64,000 bases of DNA, taken from JBBRCE01 sp038205115 (GTDB taxonomy: Bacteria; Planctomycetota; Planctomycetia; Pirellulales; JBBRCE01). Every line of letters starts with the position of its first letter. Positions within the stretch are counted from its first letter, which is position 1. The stretch lies in the NCBI GenBank assembly GCA_038205115.1, contig JBBRCE010000014.1, positions 1-64,000 of the forward strand, read 5' to 3'. The notes beneath the pieces are model-generated. The model did no database searches. It was given only the letters and a program-made list of their open reading frames with translations, and was not told the origin of the DNA. Positions 33,402-41,890 of the stretch are shown here, one piece after another. The position numbers were made by a program, and so were the translations under genes.

Positions 33402-33746
33402 TCAAACGGCTTTTCGGTTCGGCGTTTCATAAAATGCATGACCGGCAGGCGGACGAAATTTCGGTTGGTAATGCGGCAACGCATTCAGCCCCGCGCTGGG
33501 ATGCGGCGGATGGCGTTGGGCATATCCGTTTGCATTTAATTCAATAGCTTGCGCGAGCGTTCGGTTGGCTTGCAGGTTCGGCCCGACGACAACCACATCG
33601 TCACCGGATTTTCTCCGCAGTTCGGCTTCCGCCTGCGAAATCATTGTTCCCTGGACGACGGAGCCATTAGTGCCTAACGTCGCGGCACGAATGCCTGGCG
33701 GACTATCGGCTGGCACGACATTCGTTAACTTTGATCGCTTCGCCAT
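33402..33746 (-). CDS. Stand-alone polymorphic-toxin-like C-terminal domain
   Basis: A 114-residue protein whose second half contains DVVVVGPNLQANRTLAQAIE, then NALPHYQPKFRPPAGHAFYE and ETPNRK. This layout resembles, from memory, the C-terminal domains of large secreted toxins (RHS and related), where it usually sits after a pre-toxin segment. No secretion signal or N-terminal repeats are present here, so it is an orphan module or a captured fragment. Its stop is seven bases before the next gene, as in toxin/immunity pairs. The ATG at 33746 has only a weak ribosome-binding site. Function is inferred. Confidence 0.5.
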   Translation of the reverse strand: MAKRSKLTNVVPADSPPGIRAATLGTNGSVVQGTMISQAEAELRRKSGDDVVVVGPNLQANRTLAQAIELNANGYAQRHPPHPSAGLNALPHYQPKFRPPAGHAFYETPNRKAV

Positions 33747-33811
33747 TCCCAGCTACGACTCCGCCGCGCGGACATCCTAATTGTATCACGCCCTGACAAT
33801 GCATATCGATA

Positions 33812-36421
33812 TCAACCCAGCAGCACTTCCAAGCTGCTGCGCGCGGCGGCTAGCGCTTCGGCCAGCTTTTCGGGATGCTTGCCGCCGGCTTGTGCCAGGT
33901 CGGGCTTGCCGCCGCCACGCCCACCAACCACTTCGGCCGGCGCGGCAATCCACTTGCCGGCATTCAGGCCGCGCTGCTCCAGATCGCGCGTGATGCCAGC
34001 CACCAGCGTGACTTTGCCTTCGGCGGCGCTGCCCAGAAGTACGGCGGCCGAACTGGTTTTGCGTCGAATCTGGTCGATGAGTTGCCGCATCGCGCCGGCG
34101 TCCGCGCCGGGCGCTTCGGCCACGATGACCGTGACGTCGCCAACTTTTGCGGCGTCGGCCAGCAGCGACTCGACGGAAATGCCGGCCGCCTTGCCGCCGG
34201 CCTGAACTTGCTTTTTCAGTTCGCGAACTTCTTTGGCCAGCGCGGCCACACGCGTCGAAACTTCGCCGGCAGGCACCTTGAGCGTCGAGGCAATTTCCGA
34301 CAGCGTGGTGCGATCGCGCCAAGCCTGCTCGAGCGCGGCCTCGCCAGTCAGCGCGGTAATTCGCCGCGTGCCGGCCGAAACGCTCTCCTCGGCCATGATC
34401 CGAAATAAACCCACCTGGCCGACGTTGTCCAGATGCGTGCCGCCGCACAGTTCCTTGCTGAATTCGCCCATGCTGACCATCCGCACCACGTCAGGGTATT
34501 TTTCGCCGAACAACATCATCGCGCCGGACTGGCGGGCTTCGGCGATCGGCAGCGTTTTCCAACTGATGGGCGCGGCCGTGGCGACGCGCTGGTTGACTTC
34601 GTTTTCGATCTTGTGCAACACGTCAGGCGTGATCGCCGCGGGATTACTGAAGTCGAACCGCAGCCAATCGCGATCGACCTTCGATCCCTTCTGCTGCGCG
34701 TGGCCGCCGAGATGTTTTTGCAAGGCGTGATGCAACACGTGCGTGGCTGAGTGCGCGCGGCTAATTCCCTGGCGACGGTTGGTATCGACGCGGGCGGTGA
34801 GTTTTTGCCCCAGCTTGAGCGTGCCTTGCCGCAGATGGCCAATGTGCAGCATCAGGCCGCCATCGCGCTGCGTGTCGAGGACTTCGAATCGCACGCCGGG
34901 CGCGACGAGTTCGCCGCTGTCGCCCACTTGGCCGCCGCTCTCGCCATAAAACGGCGTGCGGTCCAACACCACGGTCACCGGCTGCTGATGGTTGAGTTCA
35001 ACGAGTTCTTCGCAGGCCTGATCTTGGGCGATGATGCCGAAGATTGTGCCTTCGCCTTCGGTGGCGCGGTAGCCGAGGAAGTCGCAAGAATGCAGCGTCT
35101 TTTTGATGGCGTCCAGCGGACCGGTTTTGAATAGCTCGCGCTGCTCGCCGCCGGAATCCTTGCCGTGTTTTTCCATGGCGGCTTGAAAGCCGGCCCAATC
35201 GAACGTCAGGTTATGCTCGGCGGCCAGCGTTTCGCAAAGTTCGGGCGGAAAGCCGTGCGTGGCGTAAAGCTCGAAGGCATCGCCGCCAGCCACGGCCGAA
35301 CTGCCCGTGCTTTTGGTTTGTTCGAGCACTTTATCCAGGCGGCTGAGACCGGCGTCGATGGTGGCAAAGAACGCGGATTCTTCTTGTTTGATGACCATCT
35401 GCACGCGCTCGATGGTTTCCGTCAGCTCGGGATAAGCGGGCTTCATCATCTCGGCGACTTTTGGCACGAGCTTGAACAAGAACGGATCTTTGAGGTTCAT
35501 CTGGCGGCCATCGAGCACGGCGCGGCGCAGCAGGCGCTTGATGACGTAGCCCTGCTTTTTGTTGTCAGGGTAGACGTTTTCGTGCACGGCAAACGTGCAG
35601 GCCCGCACGTGATCGGTAATGCGTCGCAGGCGGCGGCCGTTGTCGTCGTCGGCAATGTACTTCACGCCCACCACGTCGGCGGCTGCTTCGACAATGGGAC
35701 GCAGAATGTCGATGTGATAATTCGTATCGACGCCTTGCAGCGTGGCGGCCGTGCGCTCCAAGCCCATGCCGGTATCGATGTTTTTGCTGGGCAGCGGGCG
35801 GAGGTTATTGGGCGGATTGCCGACGCGATTGAACTGCGTGAACACCAGGTTCCAAATTTCGACGGACTTACTGCCCGGCGGATGGTAGTAGATTTCGCTG
35901 CACGGGCCGCAAACGCCGTCGGGGCCCAGGCTTGGCGCGCTGGCTGGCCAGAAGTTTTCCGCCTCGCCGATGCGTTCGATCCGATCGGCGGAAAGCCCGA
36001 CGTCTTTTTGCCAGATGCCGGCCGCTTCGTCGTCATCCAGATAGACGGTCACGCTGAGTCGATCGGCGGGCAAGCCCAGCCATTTTTTGCTCGTCAGAAA
36101 TTCCCAGCCCCAGTTGATGGCTTCGCGTTTGAAATAATCGCCGAAGCTGAAGTTGCCGAGCATCTCGAAAAAGGTGTGATGGTACGCGGTGCGGCCGACG
36201 TTATCGATATCGCCGGTGCGCAGGCATTTTTGGCAGGTGGTGGCGCGGGTGAAGTCCAGCTTGCACTTGCCGAGGAAGTGATCTTTGAACTGGTTCATGC
36301 CAGCGGGCGTGAACAGCACCGAGGGATCCCAGCGCGGCACCAGCACGTCGCTGGGGCGACGCGTACAACCTTTGGACTCGAAGAATGCCAGGTATTTTTC
36401 GCGAAGTTCGTCGGTTTTCAT
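33812..36421 (-). CDS. alaS: Alanine-tRNA ligase
   Basis: Charges tRNA-Ala. It has 869 residues, a normal length. Class II core segments include RWDPSVLFTPAGMNQFKDHF and TCQKCLRTGDIDNVG, then FFEMLGNFSFGDYFK. The editing domain shows SRAHSATHVLHHALQ and the late CGGTHLDNVGQVG, which bind zinc. A C-terminal C-Ala segment closes the protein (AGGRGGGKPDLAQAGGKHP with glycine-rich loop). The ATG at 36421 is a natural start; the product begins MKTDELREKYLAFFESKGC. It is followed, 65 bp downstream, by the toxin-domain gene. Confidence 0.97.
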   Translation of the reverse strand: MKTDELREKYLAFFESKGCTRRPSDVLVPRWDPSVLFTPAGMNQFKDHFLGKCKLDFTRATTCQKCLRTGDIDNVGRTAYHHTFFEMLGNFSFGDYFKREAINWGWEFLTSKKWLGLPADRLSVTVYLDDDEAAGIWQKDVGLSADRIERIGEAENFWPASAPSLGPDGVCGPCSEIYYHPPGSKSVEIWNLVFTQFNRVGNPPNNLRPLPSKNIDTGMGLERTAATLQGVDTNYHIDILRPIVEAAADVVGVKYIADDDNGRRLRRITDHVRACTFAVHENVYPDNKKQGYVIKRLLRRAVLDGRQMNLKDPFLFKLVPKVAEMMKPAYPELTETIERVQMVIKQEESAFFATIDAGLSRLDKVLEQTKSTGSSAVAGGDAFELYATHGFPPELCETLAAEHNLTFDWAGFQAAMEKHGKDSGGEQRELFKTGPLDAIKKTLHSCDFLGYRATEGEGTIFGIIAQDQACEELVELNHQQPVTVVLDRTPFYGESGGQVGDSGELVAPGVRFEVLDTQRDGGLMLHIGHLRQGTLKLGQKLTARVDTNRRQGISRAHSATHVLHHALQKHLGGHAQQKGSKVDRDWLRFDFSNPAAITPDVLHKIENEVNQRVATAAPISWKTLPIAEARQSGAMMLFGEKYPDVVRMVSMGEFSKELCGGTHLDNVGQVGLFRIMAEESVSAGTRRITALTGEAALEQAWRDRTTLSEIASTLKVPAGEVSTRVAALAKEVRELKKQVQAGGKAAGISVESLLADAAKVGDVTVIVAEAPGADAGAMRQLIDQIRRKTSSAAVLLGSAAEGKVTLVAGITRDLEQRGLNAGKWIAAPAEVVGGRGGGKPDLAQAGGKHPEKLAEALAAARSSLEVLLG

Positions 36422-36525
36422 GGCCAGCCGGCTGAATGCGTTAAGTGCCCATTGTTAAACGACTAATCATATCGACTGCGGTTCGTCGGGAGTAGGGGCG
36501 GGAGCGAGAGGCGGGACAATGGGAA

Positions 36526-36885
36526 TTAGGTGCGCGGCTGTCTGGCGCTGAGGTCGTAATGTGTTTCGACTTTGGTGATGATTTGGAACAGCACCGAGGG
36601 CGGAAGCTGGCCCCCGATCGCTAGCACATCGGAAACATTCACTTCTTGAAGCCAAGCGCAATCGACAACCGTCCGGCGTGAAAGTTTGGTGAGCGGGTGT
36701 CGCGGCAAGCGGAAAGGCAGAGCGATTTCGTCGTTGCCTAATTGTGCGGGTGTCGAGCTGCTGCCGCCTGCCACAACAAAATTTCCGGCGGCGTTCGGCC
36801 GGCAAAGAGCAATTGCTGGGCGCTTTTTGAATTGCCCACGCGGCCCCAATTCCATCCAGAGAATTCGACCGGGCTCAATGCTCAT
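36526..36885 (-). CDS. PemK/MazF-like protein
   Basis: A 119-residue protein resembling type II toxins of the PemK/MazF family, which cut mRNA at specific sites. The first strand reads PGRILWMELGPRGQFKKRPAIA, matching the family start where an Arg/Lys-Pro pair sits in the active site. The later segment LSRRTVVDCAWLQEV fits the conserved Ser/Thr-Val-hydrophobic strand. I chose ATG 36885 because the family starts there; ATG 36906 is open. A typical small antitoxin directly upstream is not obvious; the 97-residue gene 160 bp upstream is a candidate. Activity is unproven. Confidence 0.65.
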   Translation of the reverse strand: MSIEPGRILWMELGPRGQFKKRPAIALCRPNAAGNFVVAGGSSSTPAQLGNDEIALPFRLPRHPLTKLSRRTVVDCAWLQEVNVSDVLAIGGQLPPSVLFQIITKVETHYDLSARQPRT

Positions 36886-37046
36886 GGGTCGCACGCGAGA
36901 TTTCAATCCAACCGAAAAAACCGCGGCAACTTCGACTCTCGTCTTTACATTGGCACTGCAACGGTTTTGATCTGCGAGACCGGCAGGCCGCTAGGAATTT
37001 CCATTCGATCGTGATGCTCGAATTTTCGCTGCGTATCACACGACCT

Positions 37047-37340
37047 TCAGAACGGCGAGGGTTCATCATCGCCCGCGAGGTAAGGATGATTGGCGGGCGT
37101 TTGCCGCGCTGCCTCGATCAGCTTGTCGCGATCGAGGGGATTTGCCTGGATGGCGGCGCGCGCGAGTTCTTCCTCTTGGCGGACTTGCTCGGGCGGAATA
37201 CTCCGACGCGCTGCTTCGTACTGGATGTAGTGTTCCCAGTCGGCGTCGATTTGCGATTGCGTTTCCGGCGAGACATTCAATGTCAGCGGTAGATCGTTGA
37301 AAGCGCTGTCGAGGCTTTCGAGTCGTGGTTCGTCGGCCAT
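37047..37340 (-). CDS. Small hypothetical protein upstream of the PemK-like gene
   Basis: A 97-residue acidic protein beginning MADEPRLESLDSAFNDLPL, with a helical Glu/Ala/Arg-rich middle (PPEQVRQEEELARAAIQANP). No known domain was recognised. GAGG eight bases before ATG 37340 supports the start. It is transcribed toward the PemK-like gene, so it could be its antitoxin or merely a neighbour; the 160-bp gap is larger than in usual pairs. The middle helix could bind a partner. Confidence 0.6.
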   Translation of the reverse strand: MADEPRLESLDSAFNDLPLTLNVSPETQSQIDADWEHYIQYEAARRSIPPEQVRQEEELARAAIQANPLDRDKLIEAARQTPANHPYLAGDDEPSPF

Positions 37341-37543
37341 CTTTCTACCTCGCTGAAAAACGGAAAGCGATTACGCTGATTGCGATTGCCTGCTTTAAGT
37401 ATATTTGTCGGATCGACGATTGGAAATGCGACCCAACCGTGGGCGATAGCGATTTTTGACTGCTTTGCTGTCTCGCTTCACGCCCCGCAACACCCGCCAA
37501 CCACGAAAAATCCGGGGCTTGTGGCGGCTGGCTCGGTTGCAAG

Positions 37544-38596
37544 CTATTGCGGCACGGGCTCGCAGGGGCTGACGCGCAGCGGGAAGTTTTGGATGACCGA
37601 AGCAATGAGCTGCTCGGCGGTGTCGGACCGCATGATGTTGGTGCGGAAGTCGCGGCAACCAGGGCGGCCTTGTGCGTAGCAGCAGGCGAATTTGCGCATC
37701 AGCATCGTGCCTTTTTCGTCGCCGAAGCGCGTGCGGACCAAATCGAAGTGATGCAGCAACAGCGTTCGCTCTTCCAGGGGTGTTGGGTCGGGCGGAATCG
37801 GCTGGCCGCGCAGCGCCGCGGCCGCTTGCTGAAACAGCCAGGGCTTGCCAAGTCCCGCGCGGGCAATCATCACGCCATCCACGCGATAATTTCTGAAGGC
37901 ATCGACAACTGCTTGCGGTGATTTCAAATCGCCGTTGCCAATCAGCGGCATCGCCCGCAGATGCGGTTTGATTTCGGCGATTCGCTCCCAATCGGCCGCG
38001 CCTTGGAAAAAATCCTGCGCGGTGCGGCCATGTACGGTTAGCGCGGCCGCGCCAGCCGCTTCGACCGCTTGCGCCACCTCAATGGCATTGATGGAACTCC
38101 GCGAGCAGCCCAAGCGAATTTTGGCCGTCACCGGCGTGGGCGCGCAAGCCGCCACCACGCGGGCAACAATCTGACCCACGCGGTCCGGATCGCGCAGCAA
38201 ATACGAGCCGCTGTGCGCTTTCTCGGTCACTTTCTTGACAGGGCAGCCAAAGTTGATGTCCACCACGCTCACGCGCAGCTCGTGCGCCAGCTTGGCGCCA
38301 ACGGCGGCCAGCGTGGCCGGATCGTTATCCCACATCTGCACGGCCAGCGGCCGCGGTTCGTCTGGCACGCCCCACAGTCGATCGGGAAATTCCTCGTTTC
38401 GCTCCATCCACAAAAAACCGCGGGCGCTAATCATTTCCGTGGCTTGCAAACCGGCACCGCCGAACTGACGCACCACCTGGCGGTAAGCGTAGTTGGTGTA
38501 ACCAGCCATCGGCGCTTGCAAGATCGGCGGATCGACCAGCAGCGGCCCAATCTTTAGCGGTGCAATCTGCGGCAGCGATGGTAACACGGCAGACAT
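37544..38596 (-). CDS. dusB: tRNA-dihydrouridine synthase (DusB type)
   Basis: An FMN-dependent enzyme that reduces uridine in the D-loop of tRNA. From ATG 38596 it has 350 residues. The TIM-barrel motif set is complete: QAPMAGYTNYAYR at the start, DINFGCPVKKVTEKAHSGS with the catalytic Cys in GCP, KIRLGCSRSS, LTVHGRTAQDFFQG, and GNGDLKSP followed by MIARAGLGKPWLF for FMN binding. Upstream in-frame ATGs exist at 38620 and 38650. It lies 57 bp after a Ser/Thr kinase gene on the same strand and may share its transcript. Confidence 0.92.
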   Translation of the reverse strand: MSAVLPSLPQIAPLKIGPLLVDPPILQAPMAGYTNYAYRQVVRQFGGAGLQATEMISARGFLWMERNEEFPDRLWGVPDEPRPLAVQMWDNDPATLAAVGAKLAHELRVSVVDINFGCPVKKVTEKAHSGSYLLRDPDRVGQIVARVVAACAPTPVTAKIRLGCSRSSINAIEVAQAVEAAGAAALTVHGRTAQDFFQGAADWERIAEIKPHLRAMPLIGNGDLKSPQAVVDAFRNYRVDGVMIARAGLGKPWLFQQAAAALRGQPIPPDPTPLEERTLLLHHFDLVRTRFGDEKGTMLMRKFACCYAQGRPGCRDFRTNIMRSDTAEQLIASVIQNFPLRVSPCEPVPQ

Positions 38597-38653
38597 CGAA
38601 TGACCGAACTCCGGTGGCATGAAACATCGCAGGCAGGCGCCGCGCAACATCCA

Positions 38654-39829
38654 TTAAAGCAAGAATCGCAGCGCCAGCCAAACGCCCATCAGCAGGATGA
38701 CGCCCACCACCGCAGCCACGACGATTTTCACCGAACCGGCTGAACTCGGTTGAGCCGACGATGAGGGCGAGGGCTGTTGCGCTTCGGGCTCGCGAAAAAT
38801 CAACCGCGTGCTCTTTTTAGCAACCGGCGCTGGCGGACTGCCGACAATGGCCGTGCCGCGCGAAGAAATCAGCTTGGGCAGCGAGTCGGGCGGGGCTTCG
38901 ATGGCACTGTTCCGCGTGCCACGCGCGCCGGCAGGTGTGCCGGTCGATTGAGATACAGGTGCCGCGTAGGCAGCCTCCGGCACGCGCTGGCCGGAGATGG
39001 CCGCGGCAAATTCCGCCGCCGAAGCAAACCGCGCCGCGGGATTTTTTTCCAAAGCGCGCATTACCGCCCGCCCCAACGGCGTGCCGGCAATGCTGGAGGG
39101 CAGCGGTGGCGGGCTGTCGGTGTTGTGCATCATCATCACGCGCACCTGGCTCGGATCGTCAAACGGCACGCGGCCAGTCAGCGCTTCGTACAGCACCACG
39201 CCCAACGAATAAAAATCGCTGGCCATGGTCACCACCTCGCCTTGGCACTGCTCGGGGCTCATATATTCGGGCGTGCCGAGCACGCCGCCAGATGCCGTAA
39301 GCCGCGTGGTTTCGGACAGGCCCGAGCCGTCTTCTTTGCCGACAACCTTGGCGATACCAAAATCCAGCACCTTCACATCGTCGCCAGCGGTGCCGTCGCA
39401 GATGAAAATGTTGTGCGGTTTGAGGTCGCGATGCACCACGCCTAGCGCGTGTGCTTCGCCCACCGCATCCAGGGTTTGCAGCGCGATATCGGTGACGCGC
39501 GCGATCGGCAGTTTGCTGTGCTGACGCACCAGTTCGGTCAGCTCGCGACCGTTCAAAAACTCCATGATCACATATACGCTGCCGTCGGCCGCTTTGAGCA
39601 CGTCTTGAATCTTGACGGCGTGATTGCTCTTCAGCATCCGCGTCAACTTAGCTTCACGTTGCAGCCGATGTTCCAGCTCGGGCAGCGTGCGCGTCCAGGG
39701 CAGCAGAATTTTGATGGCCACCGGGCCGCCGGTGTGGTTGTCGATGGCCAGGTAGACCACGCCGAACGAGCCGCGACCCACCTCACGCTCGATGCGGAAC
39801 CGATTCTCGAACAAATCGCCAGGGTGCAT
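38654..39829 (-). CDS. Eukaryote-like Ser/Thr protein kinase with C-terminal membrane anchor
   Basis: A 391-residue kinase of the PASTA-free planctomycete type. The kinase domain (about 10-275) is complete: glycine loop GRGSFGVVY, K40 in VAIKILL, E59, HRDLKPHN with D135, and DFG at 156-158, then SPEQ for the activation segment end. A Pro/Ser/Ala-rich linker follows, then one transmembrane helix (VVAAVVGVILLMGVWLALRFLL) at the C-terminus, so the kinase faces the cytoplasm. The sensor side is tiny. It starts nine bases after the SRAP gene stops and may be co-transcribed with it; partners are unknown. Confidence 0.93.
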   Translation of the reverse strand: MHPGDLFENRFRIEREVGRGSFGVVYLAIDNHTGGPVAIKILLPWTRTLPELEHRLQREAKLTRMLKSNHAVKIQDVLKAADGSVYVIMEFLNGRELTELVRQHSKLPIARVTDIALQTLDAVGEAHALGVVHRDLKPHNIFICDGTAGDDVKVLDFGIAKVVGKEDGSGLSETTRLTASGGVLGTPEYMSPEQCQGEVVTMASDFYSLGVVLYEALTGRVPFDDPSQVRVMMMHNTDSPPPLPSSIAGTPLGRAVMRALEKNPAARFASAAEFAAAISGQRVPEAAYAAPVSQSTGTPAGARGTRNSAIEAPPDSLPKLISSRGTAIVGSPPAPVAKKSTRLIFREPEAQQPSPSSSAQPSSAGSVKIVVAAVVGVILLMGVWLALRFLL

Positions 39830-39838
39830 GATTGCCAG

Positions 39839-40528
39839 CTACAGATCAAACAAGGTGCGTTCGACGACCGCCGCCGCCAGACATTGCGGATCGTCATGTC
39901 TTGGACTGTTAACGTAGTTGCTGACGGCGTGCAGTTCCAGGGCCGCGCAGGGCGAACTGCGGAAGATGTCGGCCATTTTTTCGGCCGGCAGCGCGCCCGC
40001 CGTCAGCCAGGCGTCGTAATCCGCCGGCGCCACGATCACCGGCATCCGCTCGTGCAACGGCCGCAAGGTCGGGTTGGCGGCGGTCGTCAGAATGGTACAC
40101 GATTCGATCTGTCCAGCCGCGCCGCGCCAACAATCCCACAAACCGGCAAACGCAAACGGCGACTGATCTGGCAGGCGAACATGGAACGGCGCTTTGCGTT
40201 TGCCGGACGTTTTCCATTCGTAAAAACCGTCGGCCGGAATCAAGCAGCGACGCGACTCCAGCGATTGGCGGAAGGCCGGTTTGCCGGCTGCGGTTTCCGA
40301 GCGGGCATTGATCGGCGCGGGCACGCCGCTTTCGGTTTGCGCCCAATGCGGCACCAGACCCCAGCGCAATTCGCACCACTGGCGATGAAAATCTTCGGCG
40401 GTAAGCCGCATCGCCAAAATGGCCTGGCTGGGCGCAACGTTGAACCGCGGCGGCAGCACATCCAGCGGCAGCATGAACTGCCGCGCGAGTTCCGCGGCAG
40501 GAGTTCTCAGAGTGAAGCGGCCGCACAT
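39839..40528 (-). CDS. SOS response-associated peptidase family (SRAP, HMCES/YedK-like)
   Basis: A 229-residue protein of the HMCES/YedK family, which forms a stable thiazolidine cross-link with abasic sites in single-stranded DNA and so shields them. The N-terminus MCGRFTLRTPAAELAR gives the catalytic Cys2 after Met removal. Other conserved parts are RFNVAPSQAI, LRWGLVPHW, NARSETAAGKPAFR, RRCLIPADGFYEWK with the catalytic Glu, and HERMPVIV with the catalytic His. All the key residues are present. It overlaps no other gene but is close to the downstream kinase gene. Its abasic-site target fits the nearby nfo gene in general theme only. Confidence 0.93.
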   Translation of the reverse strand: MCGRFTLRTPAAELARQFMLPLDVLPPRFNVAPSQAILAMRLTAEDFHRQWCELRWGLVPHWAQTESGVPAPINARSETAAGKPAFRQSLESRRCLIPADGFYEWKTSGKRKAPFHVRLPDQSPFAFAGLWDCWRGAAGQIESCTILTTAANPTLRPLHERMPVIVAPADYDAWLTAGALPAEKMADIFRSSPCAALELHAVSNYVNSPRHDDPQCLAAAVVERTLFDL

Positions 40529-40591
40529 GGCACTAACAAGCGGAAGATGATGGGATGAATGACAATCGCGCGGGCGACAACTGCCAGCGAG

Positions 40592-41290
40592 TCAATCGTT
40601 GACAGCCGACTGATTGGCGACCGGCATGCGCGGCCGCAGTCGTGCGCGCAAAAAACCAATCACGATGGGCAGCACGCTGAGCAGCACGATGCCCAGCACC
40701 ACGGCTTCGAAGTGATCGTGAATCACGGGGATGTTACCCAAAAAGTAACCGGCCAATGTCATGGCCAGCACCCAGCCAACACCGCCGATGATATTGTACA
40801 TGGCAAACTGCCGGTAGTTCATCCGGGCCACGCCGGCTACAAATGGCGTGAACGTACGGACCAGCGGCACAAACCGCGCCAGGATAATCGCCAAGCCGCC
40901 GTGTCGTTCATAAAACGCCTTGGCGGCCAGCAGATGCTCGTGCTTGATGAATCGCATTCGCCCTTTTTCGAATACGTATTCGCCAGCTTGCAGCCCCAAG
41001 TAAAAGTTCACGGCATCGCCCACAATGGCCGCCGCACACAGGCAGAGGTTGAGCAGCGCGATGTCGAAAACGCCTTGGCTGGAGAGCAGTCCGGCGGCAA
41101 ACAGCAGCGAGTCGCCCGGCAAAAAGAAGCCAATCAGCAGCCCTGTCTCGCTAAAGATGATGGCGCTCAGAATCGCGTATTTTGCCCAGGGCGCGGAGCC
41201 ACCAAGTTCGAGAAACTTCTGCAGGTTTTCTGGCTTGGCCAACCGGACCAGCGAGAGCACGAACTCCCAACTTCGATGCAAAAAATCCAC
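40592..41290 (-). CDS. DedA family membrane protein
   Basis: A 232-residue inner-membrane protein of the DedA/VTT family, whose members act as lipid scramblases or flippases (for example of undecaprenyl phosphate). Motifs are GLLIGFFLPGDSLLFAAGLL, where the Glu/Asp lie in re-entrant helices, and the basic RFVPLVRTFTPFVAGVARM. A GG-rich helix (YNIIGGVGWVLAMTLAGY) follows. The C-terminal tail is basic. It is 63 bp before the SRAP gene and on the same strand, so it may head that group. Confidence 0.92.
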   Translation of the reverse strand: MDFLHRSWEFVLSLVRLAKPENLQKFLELGGSAPWAKYAILSAIIFSETGLLIGFFLPGDSLLFAAGLLSSQGVFDIALLNLCLCAAAIVGDAVNFYLGLQAGEYVFEKGRMRFIKHEHLLAAKAFYERHGGLAIILARFVPLVRTFTPFVAGVARMNYRQFAMYNIIGGVGWVLAMTLAGYFLGNIPVIHDHFEAVVLGIVLLSVLPIVIGFLRARLRPRMPVANQSAVND

Positions 41291-41554
41291 GCGGCATGCT
41301 TCCTAACGAATGTCAGATTGATGTGTAACCGCTGGCCGCTCAGCCCGAAGCGTCGGCCGCGATTCGCAAGAACGGCTCGTTTGCCGCCTGTTTCAATTAT
41401 AGAGGCTGCAGGCAATTCGCTCCAAGAGCAATGGTTGCTGCGGCGGTCCGCTGCCAGCAGCAGAGAACGATTGAACTGGCATTACCGCGCAGCGGACAAC
41501 GCGTTATAGTTTGAGCGGTTGAACGTCCGATTTTACTGCTAAGGAGAGCAATTT

Positions 41555-41854
41555 ATGCTGCGCTATATTTTGGCGGCGACCACGTTACTGGGCTTAGCCG
41601 TGGCGGTAACGCCGGCACAAGCCGGACACACCTCGTTCGGCTTCAGTTATTCGGAAGGCTACGCGCCGCGACCGGCATACTACGCGCCGTATCCGCAATA
41701 TTATGTGGCGCAGCCGGCGTACTATCCGCCACCGCCCGTCTACGCCGCTCCGCCGGTCTATTACGCGCCGCAACCGGTGTATTATGCGCCGCCGCAACCG
41801 GTGTACTACGCGCCGCAACCGGCCGTGCGGACGTCGATCCGCGTCGGGTTTTAA
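41555..41854 (+). CDS. Small secreted Tyr/Pro-repeat protein
   Basis: A 99-residue product with a good signal peptide (YILAATTLLGLAVAVTPAQA). The mature part is mostly Tyr, Pro, Ala and Gln, in repeats such as PVYYAPQPVYYAPPQ, and ends with a short basic tail (RTSIRVGF). Proteins of this style are seen in planctomycetes and may form part of the cell envelope; this is inference. AGGAGAG seven bases before the ATG gives a strong ribosome-binding site. A promoter-like spot lies in the 260 bp upstream, but none was clearly identified. Confidence 0.75.
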   Translation: MLRYILAATTLLGLAVAVTPAQAGHTSFGFSYSEGYAPRPAYYAPYPQYYVAQPAYYPPPPVYAAPPVYYAPQPVYYAPPQPVYYAPQPAVRTSIRVGF

Positions 41855-41890
41855 GCGAGCAACGAACTGTCACGTCGGGCGCCGCGATCA

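Noticed and set aside
35165..36466. Plus-strand open frame of 433 codons opposite alaS
   Set aside because: Antisense shadow of alaS with no recognisable domain.
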